Shown here piece after piece: positions 1 to 9,944 of a stretch of DNA of 33,661 nt. A model generated the notes under the pieces. The model did not search any database, was not told the DNA's origin, and worked only from the letters and a program-made list of their open reading frames with translations. A program made the position numbers and the translations under genes. Origin of the DNA: Thermoprotei archaeon (lineage in GTDB: Archaea > Thermoproteota > Thermoprotei > Thermofilales > Thermofilaceae); contig QMRZ01000002.1 of assembly GCA_003649495.1 (NCBI GenBank), positions 1 to 33,661 on the forward strand, read 5' to 3'. Each line of letters starts with the position of its first letter. Position 1 is the stretch's first letter.

Positions 1-778
1 CCTCCCAGCCCATCACTTCATTGTGATCAGCCTCGGGCAGTTCCATGTAGAAGGCGTGATACTTCGCGTTCTCATTTATCTGCGTCTTAAGCCTAAGGCC
101 CAGGGGGCTGTAGGGCTGGTACGAATATATGAGGGGCACTCTATTGTTGAGCTCAGCTGCCACCCTAGCTGGAGCGCTGTCAAGCGGGCTGCCCCTAATC
201 CTCTCAACCAGCTTGCGCGCCCTCTCGGCAGCCTGAGGAGCGTCGATGGGCCCCGTTATGCCAGCGGCCTCAGCTATCCTAAGCACTGCGGCCAGCATGG
301 GTGGCAGCGCGGTGCGGGAAGGCCTGCCCGGGGGTAGCTTGTAGGTGGCAGCCCCTACTCCAGCCGCCAGCTGACCTAGTAGGCCCCCCGATGTCACAGC
401 GACTAGGTAAGCCCCCCTCCTCAAGCCCTCTATTGCCGCCCTCAGGGTCTCCATTGTGTTGCCCGAGTAGCTGACAGCTATTAGCAGAGTCCCCCTACCC
501 ACGTGAGCCGGCACCCTGAGATCCCTGACGACCTCGACCGGCGTACCCCCCCTATCGAGGAGGTAGCTGCGCAGCACGTCTCCCACTATGGCGGAGCCCC
601 CCATCCCAAGCACGGCTACGTTTCTCCACTCACTCGGTATCTTAACTCCCGCCACGCTGGGCGGAAGCTCGATCTCTCCGTACTTCTCGAAGTATTCAAC
701 GAACTCGAGGGGCGAGGAGAGTATCAGGTCCAGCATCCGCGACTTATCATGCTCTCGGACCAAATCCTCAAACTTCAT
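1..778 (-). CDS. Bifunctional phosphoglucose/phosphomannose isomerase (SIS domain), 3' part cut off by window edge
   Basis: Manual minus-strand translation MKFEDLVREHDKSRMLDLILSSPLEFVEYF...VAVLGMGGSAIVGDVLRSYL...VSYSGNTMETLRAA...LNNRVPLIYSYQPYSPLGLRLKTQINENAKYHAFYMELPEADHNEVMGWE; GMGGSAI and SYSGNT are archaeal PGI/PMI SIS motifs. Open to the edge, so absent from the ORF track. Confidence 0.92.
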   Translation of the reverse strand, partial: MKFEDLVREHDKSRMLDLILSSPLEFVEYFEKYGEIELPPSVAGVKIPSEWRNVAVLGMGGSAIVGDVLRSYLLDRGGTPVEVVRDLRVPAHVGRGTLLIAVSYSGNTMETLRAAIEGLRRGAYLVAVTSGGLLGQLAAGVGAATYKLPPGRPSRTALPPMLAAVLRIAEAAGITGPIDAPQAAERARKLVERIRGSPLDSAPARVAAELNNRVPLIYSYQPYSPLGLRLKTQINENAKYHAFYMELPEADHNEVMGWE

Positions 779-914
779 CGGGCCTGAAGAGAGGGGCGGT
801 GTTATTAAGCCTCCGCCTCAGGCAGCAGCGCTGGCGAAGGTTTATGTCAGGCGGCGTAGTGAAGCTACTGAGTAACGTCGCTCGACAGGGGCTTGTACAC
901 CCTCGGGGGAGGAG

Positions 915-1367
915 GTGTTGGTTAGCGAGGTGAGCGTGGAGGACGTCCACCTCAGGCTCCTGCCCAGCGAGGTGGAGGAGGTGGAGGTTGTTGAGAGAGG
1001 CGCTCTAGTGGAGTTTAAGCTCAGGTGGAGGGGGGTGGTGTTCAAGCTAAAGCGCGTCAGGGTGGCAGGCAGCGTGGCTAGAGTGGAGGAGCGGGGTAGG
1101 ATGGTGGAGGCGGTGATAGGCGATGAGTCGGGCAGCGTACGCGTTAGGGCTTGGGATGAGGACGCCGAGCGCCTGGCCAAGCTTAGGCCAGGAGACCTGG
1201 TCGAGGTGCTAGGCACCTTGAGAGTTTACAGGGATGAGATGTACGTGGCGCTCACCCTGCTCCGCAGGATAACGCCTGAGGAGCTGGAGTGGTACCGAGA
1301 GGCTGTGACGAGGGATAGGAGCACGATACTGAGGTACAGGCTCGGCAAGCAGGCTAAGGGCGCCTGA
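915..1367 (+). CDS. OB-fold nucleic-acid-binding protein (RPA/SSB-like)
   Basis: VAGSVARVEERGRMVEAVIGDESGSVRVRAWDEDAERLAKLRPGDLVEVLGTLRVYRDEMYV is typical OB-fold tRNA_anti/RPA-like text. Confidence 0.7.
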   Translation: MLVSEVSVEDVHLRLLPSEVEEVEVVERGALVEFKLRWRGVVFKLKRVRVAGSVARVEERGRMVEAVIGDESGSVRVRAWDEDAERLAKLRPGDLVEVLGTLRVYRDEMYVALTLLRRITPEELEWYREAVTRDRSTILRYRLGKQAKGA

Positions 1368-1407
1368 CACGCCGCCTCTACAGCCTTTAAAATCCGACAG
1401 CACCTTA

Positions 1408-2182
1408 GTGGCGATGCCTTTCCGCTTGGGGCGTGGAGAGCCGGTTATGAAGCCAGATGCGCTCGTGAAGCGGGGGAGCGCACCCTCTGAGCGGGTCCTG
1501 CTGGTCTTCACGAGGTACTCGTTCAGAGTAGCGAGGCGCGTGCTCAGCGGCGTAGAGCGAGTGAGGATCCCAGCCCCCCACTGGGGGGCTCTGAGGGGAT
1601 CGCTGATGGGGGTGAGCGTGTGCGTGGTGGGCTTATACTTCGGCGCGCCAGCCAGCGTCATGACTCTTGAGATGCTGATAGCTGCTGGAGCTCGCTACTT
1701 TGTGGTGGTGGGTGAGGCTGGCGCCATCCACCCCGCCCTCAAGATAGGTGATATCCTGCTACCCTCCTGGGGCCTTAGGGAGGAGGGGACCAGCTACCAC
1801 TACGCGCCCGCAGACCACGTCCCCAGGCCCTCCAGGGACTTGCTAGCCAGGCTCGAGGAGAACCTAAGGAGGCTGAGGGGCAGGAGGAGGATCAAGGTGG
1901 CGGTGGGCGGAGTGTGGAGCACCGACGCGCCCTTCAGGGAGACGAGGGATAAGGTCAGGGAGTACGCTAGGAGAGGGATCCTGGGAGTCGACAGCGTTGA
2001 TGTGCGTCGCAGAGTACAGGGGTGTGGATCTCGCAGTGGCGTTGGCCATATCCGATGAGCTACACGGCGAAGAGTGGAACCCCGGCTTTAAGTCACGTAA
2101 GCTAAAGAGAGCTGAGTCGCTGCTAGTTAAAGCATCCCTGGCGACGCTAGCTAGCTACTCGAGGCATAATGGGCGCTGCTAA
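1408..2182 (+). pseudogene. Purine/uridine phosphorylase family protein with apparent frameshift near 1996-2002
   Basis: ORF 1408-2058 carries the N-terminal phosphorylase fold (VVVGEAGAIHPALKIGDILLPSW); the family C-terminus (ALMCVAEYRGVDLAVALAISDELHGEEWNPGF) continues in another frame (ORF 1997-2182). Confidence 0.7.
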
Positions 2183-2227
2183 AAGCTCACCGTATGCTTT
2201 AAGTCGGCTCACGGGAGCACAGCCTGT

Positions 2228-2518
2228 ATGCCCTCGAAGAGGAGGAGGTCAGAGGAGGCAGGGGATCTTTTATCGTTCCTAGGGGTGGGAGAGGAGAAGC
2301 CAGTAGCTAGGGAGGAGGCGGGAGAGAGAGCCGTGCTCTCTTACATAAGGGGTAGGGGGGGCAGGGTTAGGAGGTCGGAGCTATACGCGTGGGCTAAGCG
2401 GCGCGGGATCACGCCAGCTGTGCTCTATAAGTCTCTGATGAAGCTCATGGAGGAGGGAGTATTACGTAGAGAGTTCGATGAGAGTAGCGAGGAAGTAGTC
2501 TACACCCTATCCTCTTAA
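2228..2518 (+). CDS. Small winged-helix DNA-binding protein (putative)
   Basis: ERAVLSYIRGRGGRVRRSELYAWAKRRGITPAVLYKSLMKLMEEGVLRREFDESSEEVVYTL resembles wHTH; upstream TATA-like gctttaag. Confidence 0.6.
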   Translation: MPSKRRRSEEAGDLLSFLGVGEEKPVAREEAGERAVLSYIRGRGGRVRRSELYAWAKRRGITPAVLYKSLMKLMEEGVLRREFDESSEEVVYTLSS

Positions 2519-2695
2519 TCGCCTCTCACGTGAGTAGCCGTGCTCGGCACGATGTAGCAGCATACCCCGTCAAGTTTGAGTGCTTTGAGAGGTGAGTTTA
2601 ATATCTGTGGGGGGCGTGAAGTGGGTGGGATGAGGAACACTCCTTGGCTGAGCGATGATTGGAAGGGGGTGACCTGACCGCGCTCGGCTGGCACG

Positions 2696-2968
2696 GTGAG
2701 GCAAGTGGGGAGGCGGAGGAAGAAGCCCTATCCACACGACAGCGACATAGCTGAGGCGCTGCTCAGAGTGTTGGTGGAGAAGCCACTGTTACATCCTCAG
2801 GACCTCGTAGATGAGATTAGGAGAGAGCTTGAGGAGCAGGGCTTCTACGCGGGCTTGGTGAACGCTAGGAGAGTGTGGAGGATTTACCGCAGGCTGGTTG
2901 AGAGGGGCAGGATGCCGGACGTGCTAATGGTGATGAGTGATAGCGACTACGGCAGCGAGTACTGTTAG
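2696..2968 (+). CDS. Small conserved basic hypothetical protein, possibly HTH
   Basis: 90-aa ORF, helix-rich DIAEALLRVLVEKPLLHPQDLVDEIRRELEEQGFYAGLVNARRVWRIYRRLVERG. Confidence 0.6.
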   Translation: MRQVGRRRKKPYPHDSDIAEALLRVLVEKPLLHPQDLVDEIRRELEEQGFYAGLVNARRVWRIYRRLVERGRMPDVLMVMSDSDYGSEYC

Positions 2969-3372
2969 ATGAGGCTCCTGATTGCCTCCTCCAGCTCTCT
3001 CATGAGGCCAGGGTAGAAGCCGACAAATCTCCTGTACTCCTCTCCCTTATGGAAGAGTATGAGCGTGGGTATGCTCATCACCCCATGCTCGAAGGCTAGG
3101 TCGCCGTTCTCGTCAACATTTACCTTGACGACCGCGATCCTGGGCGCGTATTTATGCGCTATCTCCTCCACAATAGGCTCCACGGCCCTACAGGGGCCGC
3201 ACCACTCAGCCCAGAAGTCAGCCAGCAGCACATCACATCTCCTCAACAGCTCTTCAAACTCCGCCCTGTTCACGTGGACTACGCCCTTGGGACACTCAGG
3301 ACGCTTAAGTAGCCCCCTCCTGGCGAGTTCCAGGGCCTTCCTCCGGAGCAGGAATTCTAGCTCATCCTCCAT
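2965..3372 (-). CDS. Thioredoxin-like protein
   Basis: ADFWAEWCGPCRAVEPIVEEIA...VKVNVDENGDLAFEHGVMSIPTLILFHKGEE: WCGPC active site and cis-Pro. Confidence 0.95.
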   Translation of the reverse strand: MEDELEFLLRRKALELARRGLLKRPECPKGVVHVNRAEFEELLRRCDVLLADFWAEWCGPCRAVEPIVEEIAHKYAPRIAVVKVNVDENGDLAFEHGVMSIPTLILFHKGEEYRRFVGFYPGLMRELEEAIRSLI

Positions 3373-3460
3373 GCTGCCCTCCCACTCTTGAGAGGGATTT
3401 TAAGCCTTACTCACTGTTTCAGGCGGTCAGCCCCGCCGTTAACCCTAAGGCGCAGCGTCG

Positions 3461-4231
3461 GTGTATAAGCCCATGATAAAGGTCGGCACCTGCGGCTGGT
3501 CTGCAAGGGGTGGCCGTAAGGCGTACTTCCAGCACTTCAACGTCATAGAGGTGCAGGAAACCTTCTACAGGCTCCCCCGGGAGGCCACCGTGAGGAGGTG
3601 GAGGGACCAAGCTCCCCCCGACTTCGAGTACACGGTGAAGGCCTGGCAGGCTATAACGCACCCACCATCCTCACCCACATGGAGGAGGAGCGGCCTCGAG
3701 ATCCCTCCTGAGGCGAGAGGGAAGTACGGCTACTTCAGGCCTACAGATGAGGTGTACGAGGCGTGGAGGAGGGTCAGGAGGGTGTGCGAGGTATTGAGGG
3801 CTAAGGTCTGCGTGTTCCAGACGCCCCCCAGCTTCGGCTTCTCAGAGGAGAATATGAGGAATGTGGAGCAGTTCTTCTCCACTATAGAGAGGGGCAGCAT
3901 CAAGCTGGGGTGGGAGCCGAGGGGCACGTGGAGCCAGCACCTTGATGAGCTGAGGAAACTACTGGAGAGGCTTGACGTGACACACGTTGTGGATCCCCTC
4001 CGGAGGAGGCCGGTCTATGCTGCAGGATTCACTTACTTCAGGCTGCACGGCCTTGGGGGCAGGGAGGTTAACTATAGGTATAAGTACACGGATGAGGACC
4101 TGAAGAGGCTACTCAAGGTGGTTAGAGAGTATGAGAGAGGAGGGGAAGTTTACGTGATGTTCAATAATGTATACATGTTCGATGACGCCTTGAGGTTTAA
4201 GAAGCTCTTAACTGAGGCAGGGCATCCATAA
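3461..4231 (+). CDS. DUF72 (YecE-like) family protein
   Basis: IKVGTCGWSARGGRKAYFQHFNVIEVQETFYRLP...FEYTVKAWQAITH...YFRLHGLGG...VYVMFNNVYMFDDALRF. Confidence 0.93.
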   Translation: MYKPMIKVGTCGWSARGGRKAYFQHFNVIEVQETFYRLPREATVRRWRDQAPPDFEYTVKAWQAITHPPSSPTWRRSGLEIPPEARGKYGYFRPTDEVYEAWRRVRRVCEVLRAKVCVFQTPPSFGFSEENMRNVEQFFSTIERGSIKLGWEPRGTWSQHLDELRKLLERLDVTHVVDPLRRRPVYAAGFTYFRLHGLGGREVNYRYKYTDEDLKRLLKVVREYERGGEVYVMFNNVYMFDDALRFKKLLTEAGHP

Positions 4232-4400
4232 CCTCCAGGCCCCGAGTGAAGTATGGCTGAGCGCCACGCCCCCGCCTAAGCCCGGGCAATAGCCCTCCAC
4301 GTGCCGGATACGGGATGGTTCCAGATAGACGCGTAGGGTAGCTCACGCTTAAGCGGACAAACTTTTAGTCCCAAGAGCGCTGGTATTGTGGGAGCCTCCC

Positions 4401-5078
4401 ATGCCCAAGGTTCGGACTAAGCTCGTGACATGGGATGAGGTCGTTGGGTGGTGCAGGGAGCTCGCCGAGAAGATCGAGAAATCCGGCTATAGGCCTGACA
4501 TCATAGTAGCGATAGCCCGGGGCGGCTACGTGCCCGCCAGGCTCCTCTGCGACTTCCTGGACATCCACGACCTAGTTAGCATCCAGGTCCTGCACTGGGG
4601 CAAAGCGGCTGAGATAACGGCCGTTGCCCACGTCAAGTACCCCTACACCCTGGACCTCTCGGGCAAGCGGATCCTACTAGTCGACGACATAATCGATACA
4701 GGGGACTCCGTGATAGTCGCAAGGGACTACATCACTAAGCATTGGAAGCCTGCAGAGCTCAAGGTAGCGGCCATGCAGTGGATATCCCCCGTAGCGAAGA
4801 TAAAGCCGGACTTCTACGTGGACGAGGTTAAGGAGTGGGTATGGTACCAGTACCCCTGGACTAGAGCTGAGGATACCACGAACTTCTTCGAGAAAATAGT
4901 CAGCGAGAGGGCGAAGGAGGGGAAGACTGAGTGGAGCTTTGACGAGCTAGTAGAGGAGTTTAAGGAGTGGTACGGGATAGACGTGGGCGAGGCCTACTAT
5001 AGGCTAGCCCTGAGGAGGCTCCTCGAGTCCGGCAAGCTGGAGGAGCGCGATGGACGCTTGGTAGTAAAGAGCGAGTAA
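4401..5078 (+). CDS. Phosphoribosyltransferase (COG2236-like) with C-terminal helical/winged-helix-like extension
   Basis: PRPP motif ILLVDDIIDTGDSV; IVAIARGGYVPARLLCDFL. Start at ATG 4401 (MPKVRTK) preferred over TTG 4386. Confidence 0.9.
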   Translation: MPKVRTKLVTWDEVVGWCRELAEKIEKSGYRPDIIVAIARGGYVPARLLCDFLDIHDLVSIQVLHWGKAAEITAVAHVKYPYTLDLSGKRILLVDDIIDTGDSVIVARDYITKHWKPAELKVAAMQWISPVAKIKPDFYVDEVKEWVWYQYPWTRAEDTTNFFEKIVSERAKEGKTEWSFDELVEEFKEWYGIDVGEAYYRLALRRLLESGKLEERDGRLVVKSE

Positions 5079-6010
5079 TGGCTCAGCTCAGGGTATACCG
5101 GGATGGAGGCGTAGTTGTTGAGAAGGGGGGTAAGAGGATACTCCTCGACCCACGAGCCCTCCCCAGGACCAAGCCAGATGTCATTTTTGTGTCACACGCC
5201 CACAGGGATCATTACAGCCTTAGGGCCTTGAGGGCCTTGAGCAGGATTCCAAAGGTTATGAGCAGGGCGACCCGCGACTTGATAGACCCGAGGGGAACGC
5301 TCAGCAACGTGGTGGTAGCTGAGGCTGGCGAGGTAGTGGAGGTTGGCGGCCTAGCCCTAGAGCTATACGACGCTGGCCACGTGCTGGGGAGCCTCCAGGT
5401 GAGGGTGGATCTAGGCGAGAGCGTGGTCTTCACCGGGGACTTCAACCTGGATAGGAGGATTGTGCTGAGGCCCGCCCCCATCCTGAGGGCAGATGTGCTG
5501 ATAATCGACGCCACCTACGGACACCCCAGGTACTGCTTCCCGCCCCGCGGCGAGCTGTACAGGAGGCTGCTGGCGATCGTTAAGCGATCAGTGGAGGCGG
5601 GCGACCGCGCGGTTCTAGCTGCGAGAACCCTGGGGACAGGGCAGGAGCTGACCGCACTCCTCTCACTGTCTGCTAAGCTGACGCCACTCGTGGAGCGCAG
5701 GGTGGCGGCTAGGAATAGGGTGTACGAGAAGTACGGCGAGATACTCGGCAATTACGCGGTGCTGACTAGGGAGCCCCCGCCTGGATCGGCAGCTGTAGTC
5801 CCCCTTTCAGCCAGCTCGAGGGGAGCTATACAGTGCACGGGCTGGGCGATTGAAGCGGGTATCCCCCTCTCCAGTCATTCAGACTTTGACGACCTTGTGG
5901 AATACGTCAGGCGCAGCGGTGCATGTGAGGTTTACGCGGCATATGGCTTCACATCAGCCTTCTCAAGCTACCTAAGGCGCTTCATGGGGCTAGACGCTAT
6001 TCCCCTGTGA
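5078..6010 (+). CDS. MBL-fold metallohydrolase (exonuclease/mRNA-processing-like)
   Basis: VIFVSHAHRDHYSLRALRAL; YDAGHVLGSLQV; VVFTGDFNLD; SSHSDFDDLVEYV. Confidence 0.88.
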   Translation: MAQLRVYRDGGVVVEKGGKRILLDPRALPRTKPDVIFVSHAHRDHYSLRALRALSRIPKVMSRATRDLIDPRGTLSNVVVAEAGEVVEVGGLALELYDAGHVLGSLQVRVDLGESVVFTGDFNLDRRIVLRPAPILRADVLIIDATYGHPRYCFPPRGELYRRLLAIVKRSVEAGDRAVLAARTLGTGQELTALLSLSAKLTPLVERRVAARNRVYEKYGEILGNYAVLTREPPPGSAAVVPLSASSRGAIQCTGWAIEAGIPLSSHSDFDDLVEYVRRSGACEVYAAYGFTSAFSSYLRRFMGLDAIPL

Positions 6011-6048
6011 CACGCTAGAAGATTTTTTAGCGTCCCCGTCATTTCAAG

Positions 6049-6852
6049 ATGATGATAAAACCTGAGGAGAGGGCGGAGATTGGCATCATTGGCGGCTCAG
6101 GGCTTTACGATCCAGAGATTCTCGAGGATGTTAAAGAACTGAAGATATACACCCCCTACGGCCTGCCCTCAGACTTCATAATCGTGGGCACGCTGAAGGG
6201 GAGGAGGGTGGCATTCCTTCCCCGGCACGGGAGGGCCCATAGGGTGCCGCCCCACATGATAAATTACAGGGCTAACATATGGGCTCTGAAGGAGCTAGGC
6301 GTGAAGCGCGTGATCTCTGTTAGCGCGGTCGGGAGCCTCAGGGAGGACTACAGGCCGGGTGACTTCGTGTGTCCTGATCAGTTCATAGACATGACTAAGA
6401 ACAGGGCTTACACGTTCTACGACGGGCCCGTGGTAGCTCACGTGAGCATGGCCGACCCCTTCTGCCCCGAGCTGAGGGAGCTCTGCATCAGGGTCGCACA
6501 GCGCTTAGGGATCACGATGCATGAGAGGGGGACTTACGTGTGCATTGAGGGGCCCCGCTTCTCGACACGTGCTGAGTCTAGGCTGTGGCGCAGCTTCAAG
6601 GCCGACATAATAGGCATGACTCTAGTGCCGGAGGTGAACCTAGCCAGAGAGGTCAGGATGTGCTTCGTTAACATAGCGATGGTCACCGACTACGACGTCT
6701 GGGCCGAGAAGCCGGTCACGGCGCATGAGGTTGCCAAGGTGATGGCCGAGAACGTAGAGAAGGTTAAGAAGCTGCTGTACGAGCTGATACCGGAGATACC
6801 CAGCGAGAGACACTGCCAGTGCAGCAAGTACTTGGACGAGGCCCTCCTCTAG
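6049..6852 (+). CDS. mtnP: S-methyl-5'-thioadenosine phosphorylase
   Basis: [34 protein letters not shown]...[30 protein letters not shown]...[17 protein letters not shown]...[17 protein letters not shown]. Confidence 0.96.
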   Translation: MMIKPEERAEIGIIGGSGLYDPEILEDVKELKIYTPYGLPSDFIIVGTLKGRRVAFLPRHGRAHRVPPHMINYRANIWALKELGVKRVISVSAVGSLREDYRPGDFVCPDQFIDMTKNRAYTFYDGPVVAHVSMADPFCPELRELCIRVAQRLGITMHERGTYVCIEGPRFSTRAESRLWRSFKADIIGMTLVPEVNLAREVRMCFVNIAMVTDYDVWAEKPVTAHEVAKVMAENVEKVKKLLYELIPEIPSERHCQCSKYLDEALL

Positions 6853-6891
6853 CCCACATCTATTAATATTTTCCCCTGCTCTTACCCTCAC

Positions 6892-8199
6892 ATGGACTAC
6901 AAGGTGAGAGACCTCAGCCTAGCCCCCCAGGGCAGGCTCAAGATTGACTGGGCAGAGGCCCACATGCCCGTCTTAGCTCGCATAAAGGAGGAGTTCGCGC
7001 GCACCAAGCCTCTCGAGGGGGTGAGGATAGGCGCATGCCTCCACGTCACCAAGGAGACGGCTGTGCTCGTTAAGACCCTGATGGCTGGAGGCGCTGAAGT
7101 GTACCTGGCTGCCTGCAACCCCCTCTCAACCCAGGACGACGTGGCGGCCGCTCTCGTGGAGGAGGGCGTTCACGTCTACGCCTGGCGCGGCATGAGCACG
7201 GAGGAGTATTACGACGCCATAGCTCGCGTAATAGCCGCTGAGCCCATGATCACGATGGATGACGGCGGCGACTTAACAGCCCTCCTCCACAAGCTCTACT
7301 ACGGCGATAGAGGCGTTGACGTGGAGGTTGCGAGAAAGGTTCTCGGGGGAAAGACGCGCATAGCTGAGGAGATACTGGGCGGGACTGAGGAGACCACTAC
7401 TGGCGTACACAGGCTCAGGGCTCTAGCTAGAGAGGGGCGGCTCCTCTACCCCGTGATAGCAGTCAACGAATCCAGGACGAAGTTCCTGTTCGACAACAGG
7501 TATGGAACTGGGCAGAGCAGCCTAGATGGGATAATGAGGGCCACCAACCTCCTGATAGCGGGGAAGACTGTGGTCGTAGTCGGCTACGGCTGGGTTGGGC
7601 GCGGCATAGCGATGAGAGCTAGGGGCCTCGGCGCAAGGGTAGTGGTAGTAGAAGTTGACCCCGTGAAGGCCCTGGAGGCCTACTACGATGGGTTCTACGT
7701 GACGAATATGAGCGAGGCGGCGAAGATTGGGGACATTTTCATCACGGCAACTGGGAATAGGGATGTGATAAGGGGCGAGCACATGGCTAAGATGAAGGAT
7801 GGAGCCGTCCTAGCTAACGCAGGACACTTCAATGTGGAGATATCGATTAAAGACCTGGAGGAGATGGCTGTGGAGAAGCGGCGCATACGCCCTAATGTGG
7901 ACGAGTACAGGCTCCGGGATGGGCGCAGGCTCTACCTGCTCGGGGAGGGCAGGCTCGTGAACCTGGCGGCGGCTGAGGGGCACCCCTCAGAGGTCATGGA
8001 CATGAGCTTCAGCAACCAGGCGCTAGCCGTCGAGTACTTAGTGAGGCGGGCTGGGAGGCTTAAGCCGCGCGTATACAGGCTACCCAGGAGGATTGACGAG
8101 AGGATAGCCAGGATGAAGCTGGAAGCACTAGGGGTCAAGCTGGAGAAGCTCACTAGAGAACAGAGGGAGTACCTTAAATCATGGAGGCTAGGCACTTAG
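6892..8199 (+). CDS. ahcY: Adenosylhomocysteinase (archaeal AhcY)
   Basis: [46 protein letters not shown]...[40 protein letters not shown]; leaderless-type TATA upstream (ctattaatattttcc). Confidence 0.97.
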   Translation: MDYKVRDLSLAPQGRLKIDWAEAHMPVLARIKEEFARTKPLEGVRIGACLHVTKETAVLVKTLMAGGAEVYLAACNPLSTQDDVAAALVEEGVHVYAWRGMSTEEYYDAIARVIAAEPMITMDDGGDLTALLHKLYYGDRGVDVEVARKVLGGKTRIAEEILGGTEETTTGVHRLRALAREGRLLYPVIAVNESRTKFLFDNRYGTGQSSLDGIMRATNLLIAGKTVVVVGYGWVGRGIAMRARGLGARVVVVEVDPVKALEAYYDGFYVTNMSEAAKIGDIFITATGNRDVIRGEHMAKMKDGAVLANAGHFNVEISIKDLEEMAVEKRRIRPNVDEYRLRDGRRLYLLGEGRLVNLAAAEGHPSEVMDMSFSNQALAVEYLVRRAGRLKPRVYRLPRRIDERIARMKLEALGVKLEKLTREQREYLKSWRLGT

Positions 8200-8237
8200 G
8201 AGGTAGACTTAAAAGAGCAGCTCAGAGGTGATGAGGG

Positions 8238-9944
8238 GTGGGAGGCCTCAGGAAGGAGAAGTGGATGGTATTCTCCGCGTGGCCCTATGTGAACGCAATC
8301 CCCCACCTAGGCAACATGATAGGCTCGGTACTCTCAGCTGACATTGCAGCACGCTTCCTGAGGATGAAGGGCGCGGAAGTAGTATTCGCTAGCGGCTCCG
8401 ACCAGCACGGGACGCCGGTTGAGGTGGAGGCGATTAAGCGTGGTGTCGATCCGAGGAAGCTAGCCGACGAGATGCACGAGAAGGTGAAGGAGCTTTTTGA
8501 GAAGTGGATGATATCCTTCGACATATACACTAAGACGGAGAACCCAGTGCACGTGAAGTTCGTCAGGGAGTTCTACAGGAAAGTCTACGAGAATGGCTAT
8601 ATATTTGATGATGTCGTTCAAGTCCTGTACTGTCCAAGGGACGGCCTATTCCTACCCGATAGATTTGTAGAGGGCACGTGCCCATACTGTGGTTACCCCA
8701 AGGCTAGGGGAGACCAATGCGACAATTGTGGCAGGCTGCTAGACCCCCTGATGCTGGTGGAGCCGCGCTGCGTGATATGCGGTTCCAAGCCCGTGGTGAG
8801 GGACAGCAGGCACTGGTTCTTCGACCTCCCTAAGCTCGCCGAGATGCTTAGGAAGTACATTGAGGAGAACCCCCACCTGCCGGATAACGCCAGGAACATG
8901 AGCCTACAGATGATCAAGGAAGGGCTAAAGCCCAGGTCCCTCACTAGAGACAACAAGTGGGGCATACCAGCCCCCTTCCCAGGCGCCGAGGGGAAGACGA
9001 TATACGTGTGGATGGAGGCCGTCCTGGGCTACGTGTCAGCGGTGAAGGAGCTGTTCGAGCGGCGGGGCGAGCCTGAGAAGTGGAGGGAGTTCTGGCTGGA
9101 CCCGAACACCAAGAGCGTCTACTTCATAGGGAAGGATAACATACCATTCCACACCATAATCTTCCCCGCCCTCCTCATGGCATCCGGCGAGGGGTACGTG
9201 CTGCCCTGGACCGTCGCGTCCACAGAGTACTTGATGTTTGAGGGTGAGAAGTTCTCGAAGAGCAGGGGGATAGGCATATGGATAGATGAGGCGCTGGAGC
9301 TCCTCCCCGTGGATTACTGGAGGTTCGCGCTGATCGCGATGAGGCCGGAGGTGAGGGATGTAAACTTCACGTGGAGAGGCTTCCAGGAGGTTGTGAACTC
9401 GCTGATGAACGACATCATAGGCAACTTCATACATAGGGCGCTGACTCTCGTCAAGCGGAGGTTCAACTACGTCATCCCAGAGCCGGGCGAGCTGCGCGAG
9501 TGTGACGAGCAAGTACTCAGGGAGGCGTGGGGGAGAGTGGAAGAGGCGGAGAAGTTCATGTACGAGTTTAGGTTCAAGAGGGCTCTCAGTTCGATCGTGG
9601 AGGTGGCATCCATAGGCAATAGGTACCTCAATGAGAGGAGGCCATGGGAGGAAGCTAGGGATGATGCCGCTAAGACATTGTTCGTCGCCTGCAGCCTGGT
9701 CAAGACGCTCGCGATAACTCTGGCGCCGATAATACCATGCAGCGCTCAGAGAGCTTGGGAGATGCTCGGCTATGAGGGCCGCGTCGAAGAGGCTGGCTGG
9801 GATGAGGCAAAGCGGCCCGTGCGCCCGGGGCTCAGGATTAGGGACCCCAAGCCACTATTCAGGAAGATAAGCGATGAGGAGCTTGAAGAGCTCAAGGCCA
9901 AGCTAGCTAGGCTCCGTCAATCAAGGACCTCTCCGAGCAGGTGA
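8238..9944 (+). CDS. metG: Methionyl-tRNA synthetase
   Basis: [23 protein letters not shown]; Zn knuckles CPRDG...[25 protein letters not shown]. Confidence 0.97.
   Translation: MGGLRKEKWMVFSAWPYVNAIPHLGNMIGSVLSADIAARFLRMKGAEVVFASGSDQHGTPVEVEAIKRGVDPRKLADEMHEKVKELFEKWMISFDIYTKTENPVHVKFVREFYRKVYENGYIFDDVVQVLYCPRDGLFLPDRFVEGTCPYCGYPKARGDQCDNCGRLLDPLMLVEPRCVICGSKPVVRDSRHWFFDLPKLAEMLRKYIEENPHLPDNARNMSLQMIKEGLKPRSLTRDNKWGIPAPFPGAEGKTIYVWMEAVLGYVSAVKELFERRGEPEKWREFWLDPNTKSVYFIGKDNIPFHTIIFPALLMASGEGYVLPWTVASTEYLMFEGEKFSKSRGIGIWIDEALELLPVDYWRFALIAMRPEVRDVNFTWRGFQEVVNSLMNDIIGNFIHRALTLVKRRFNYVIPEPGELRECDEQVLREAWGRVEEAEKFMYEFRFKRALSSIVEVASIGNRYLNERRPWEEARDDAAKTLFVACSLVKTLAITLAPIIPCSAQRAWEMLGYEGRVEEAGWDEAKRPVRPGLRIRDPKPLFRKISDEELEELKAKLARLRQSRTSPSR

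Noticed and set aside
503-875. Plus-strand ORFs 503-787 and 588-875 (and 23-337)
   Set aside because: Antisense to the PGI/PMI gene that runs off the left edge; the minus-strand protein is clearly the real one.
4232-4385. Possible tRNA or H/ACA RNA in the DUF72-PRTase intergenic region
   Set aside because: GC-rich and locally self-complementary, but I could not build a cloverleaf or an H/ACA hairpin with ACA box.
8231-8260. GTGATGA at the metG start as a C box
   Set aside because: No CTGA at guide distance and no C'/D boxes; overlaps the start region of metG.
9036-9512. 158-aa minus-strand ORF
   Set aside because: Antisense to metG; no motif.
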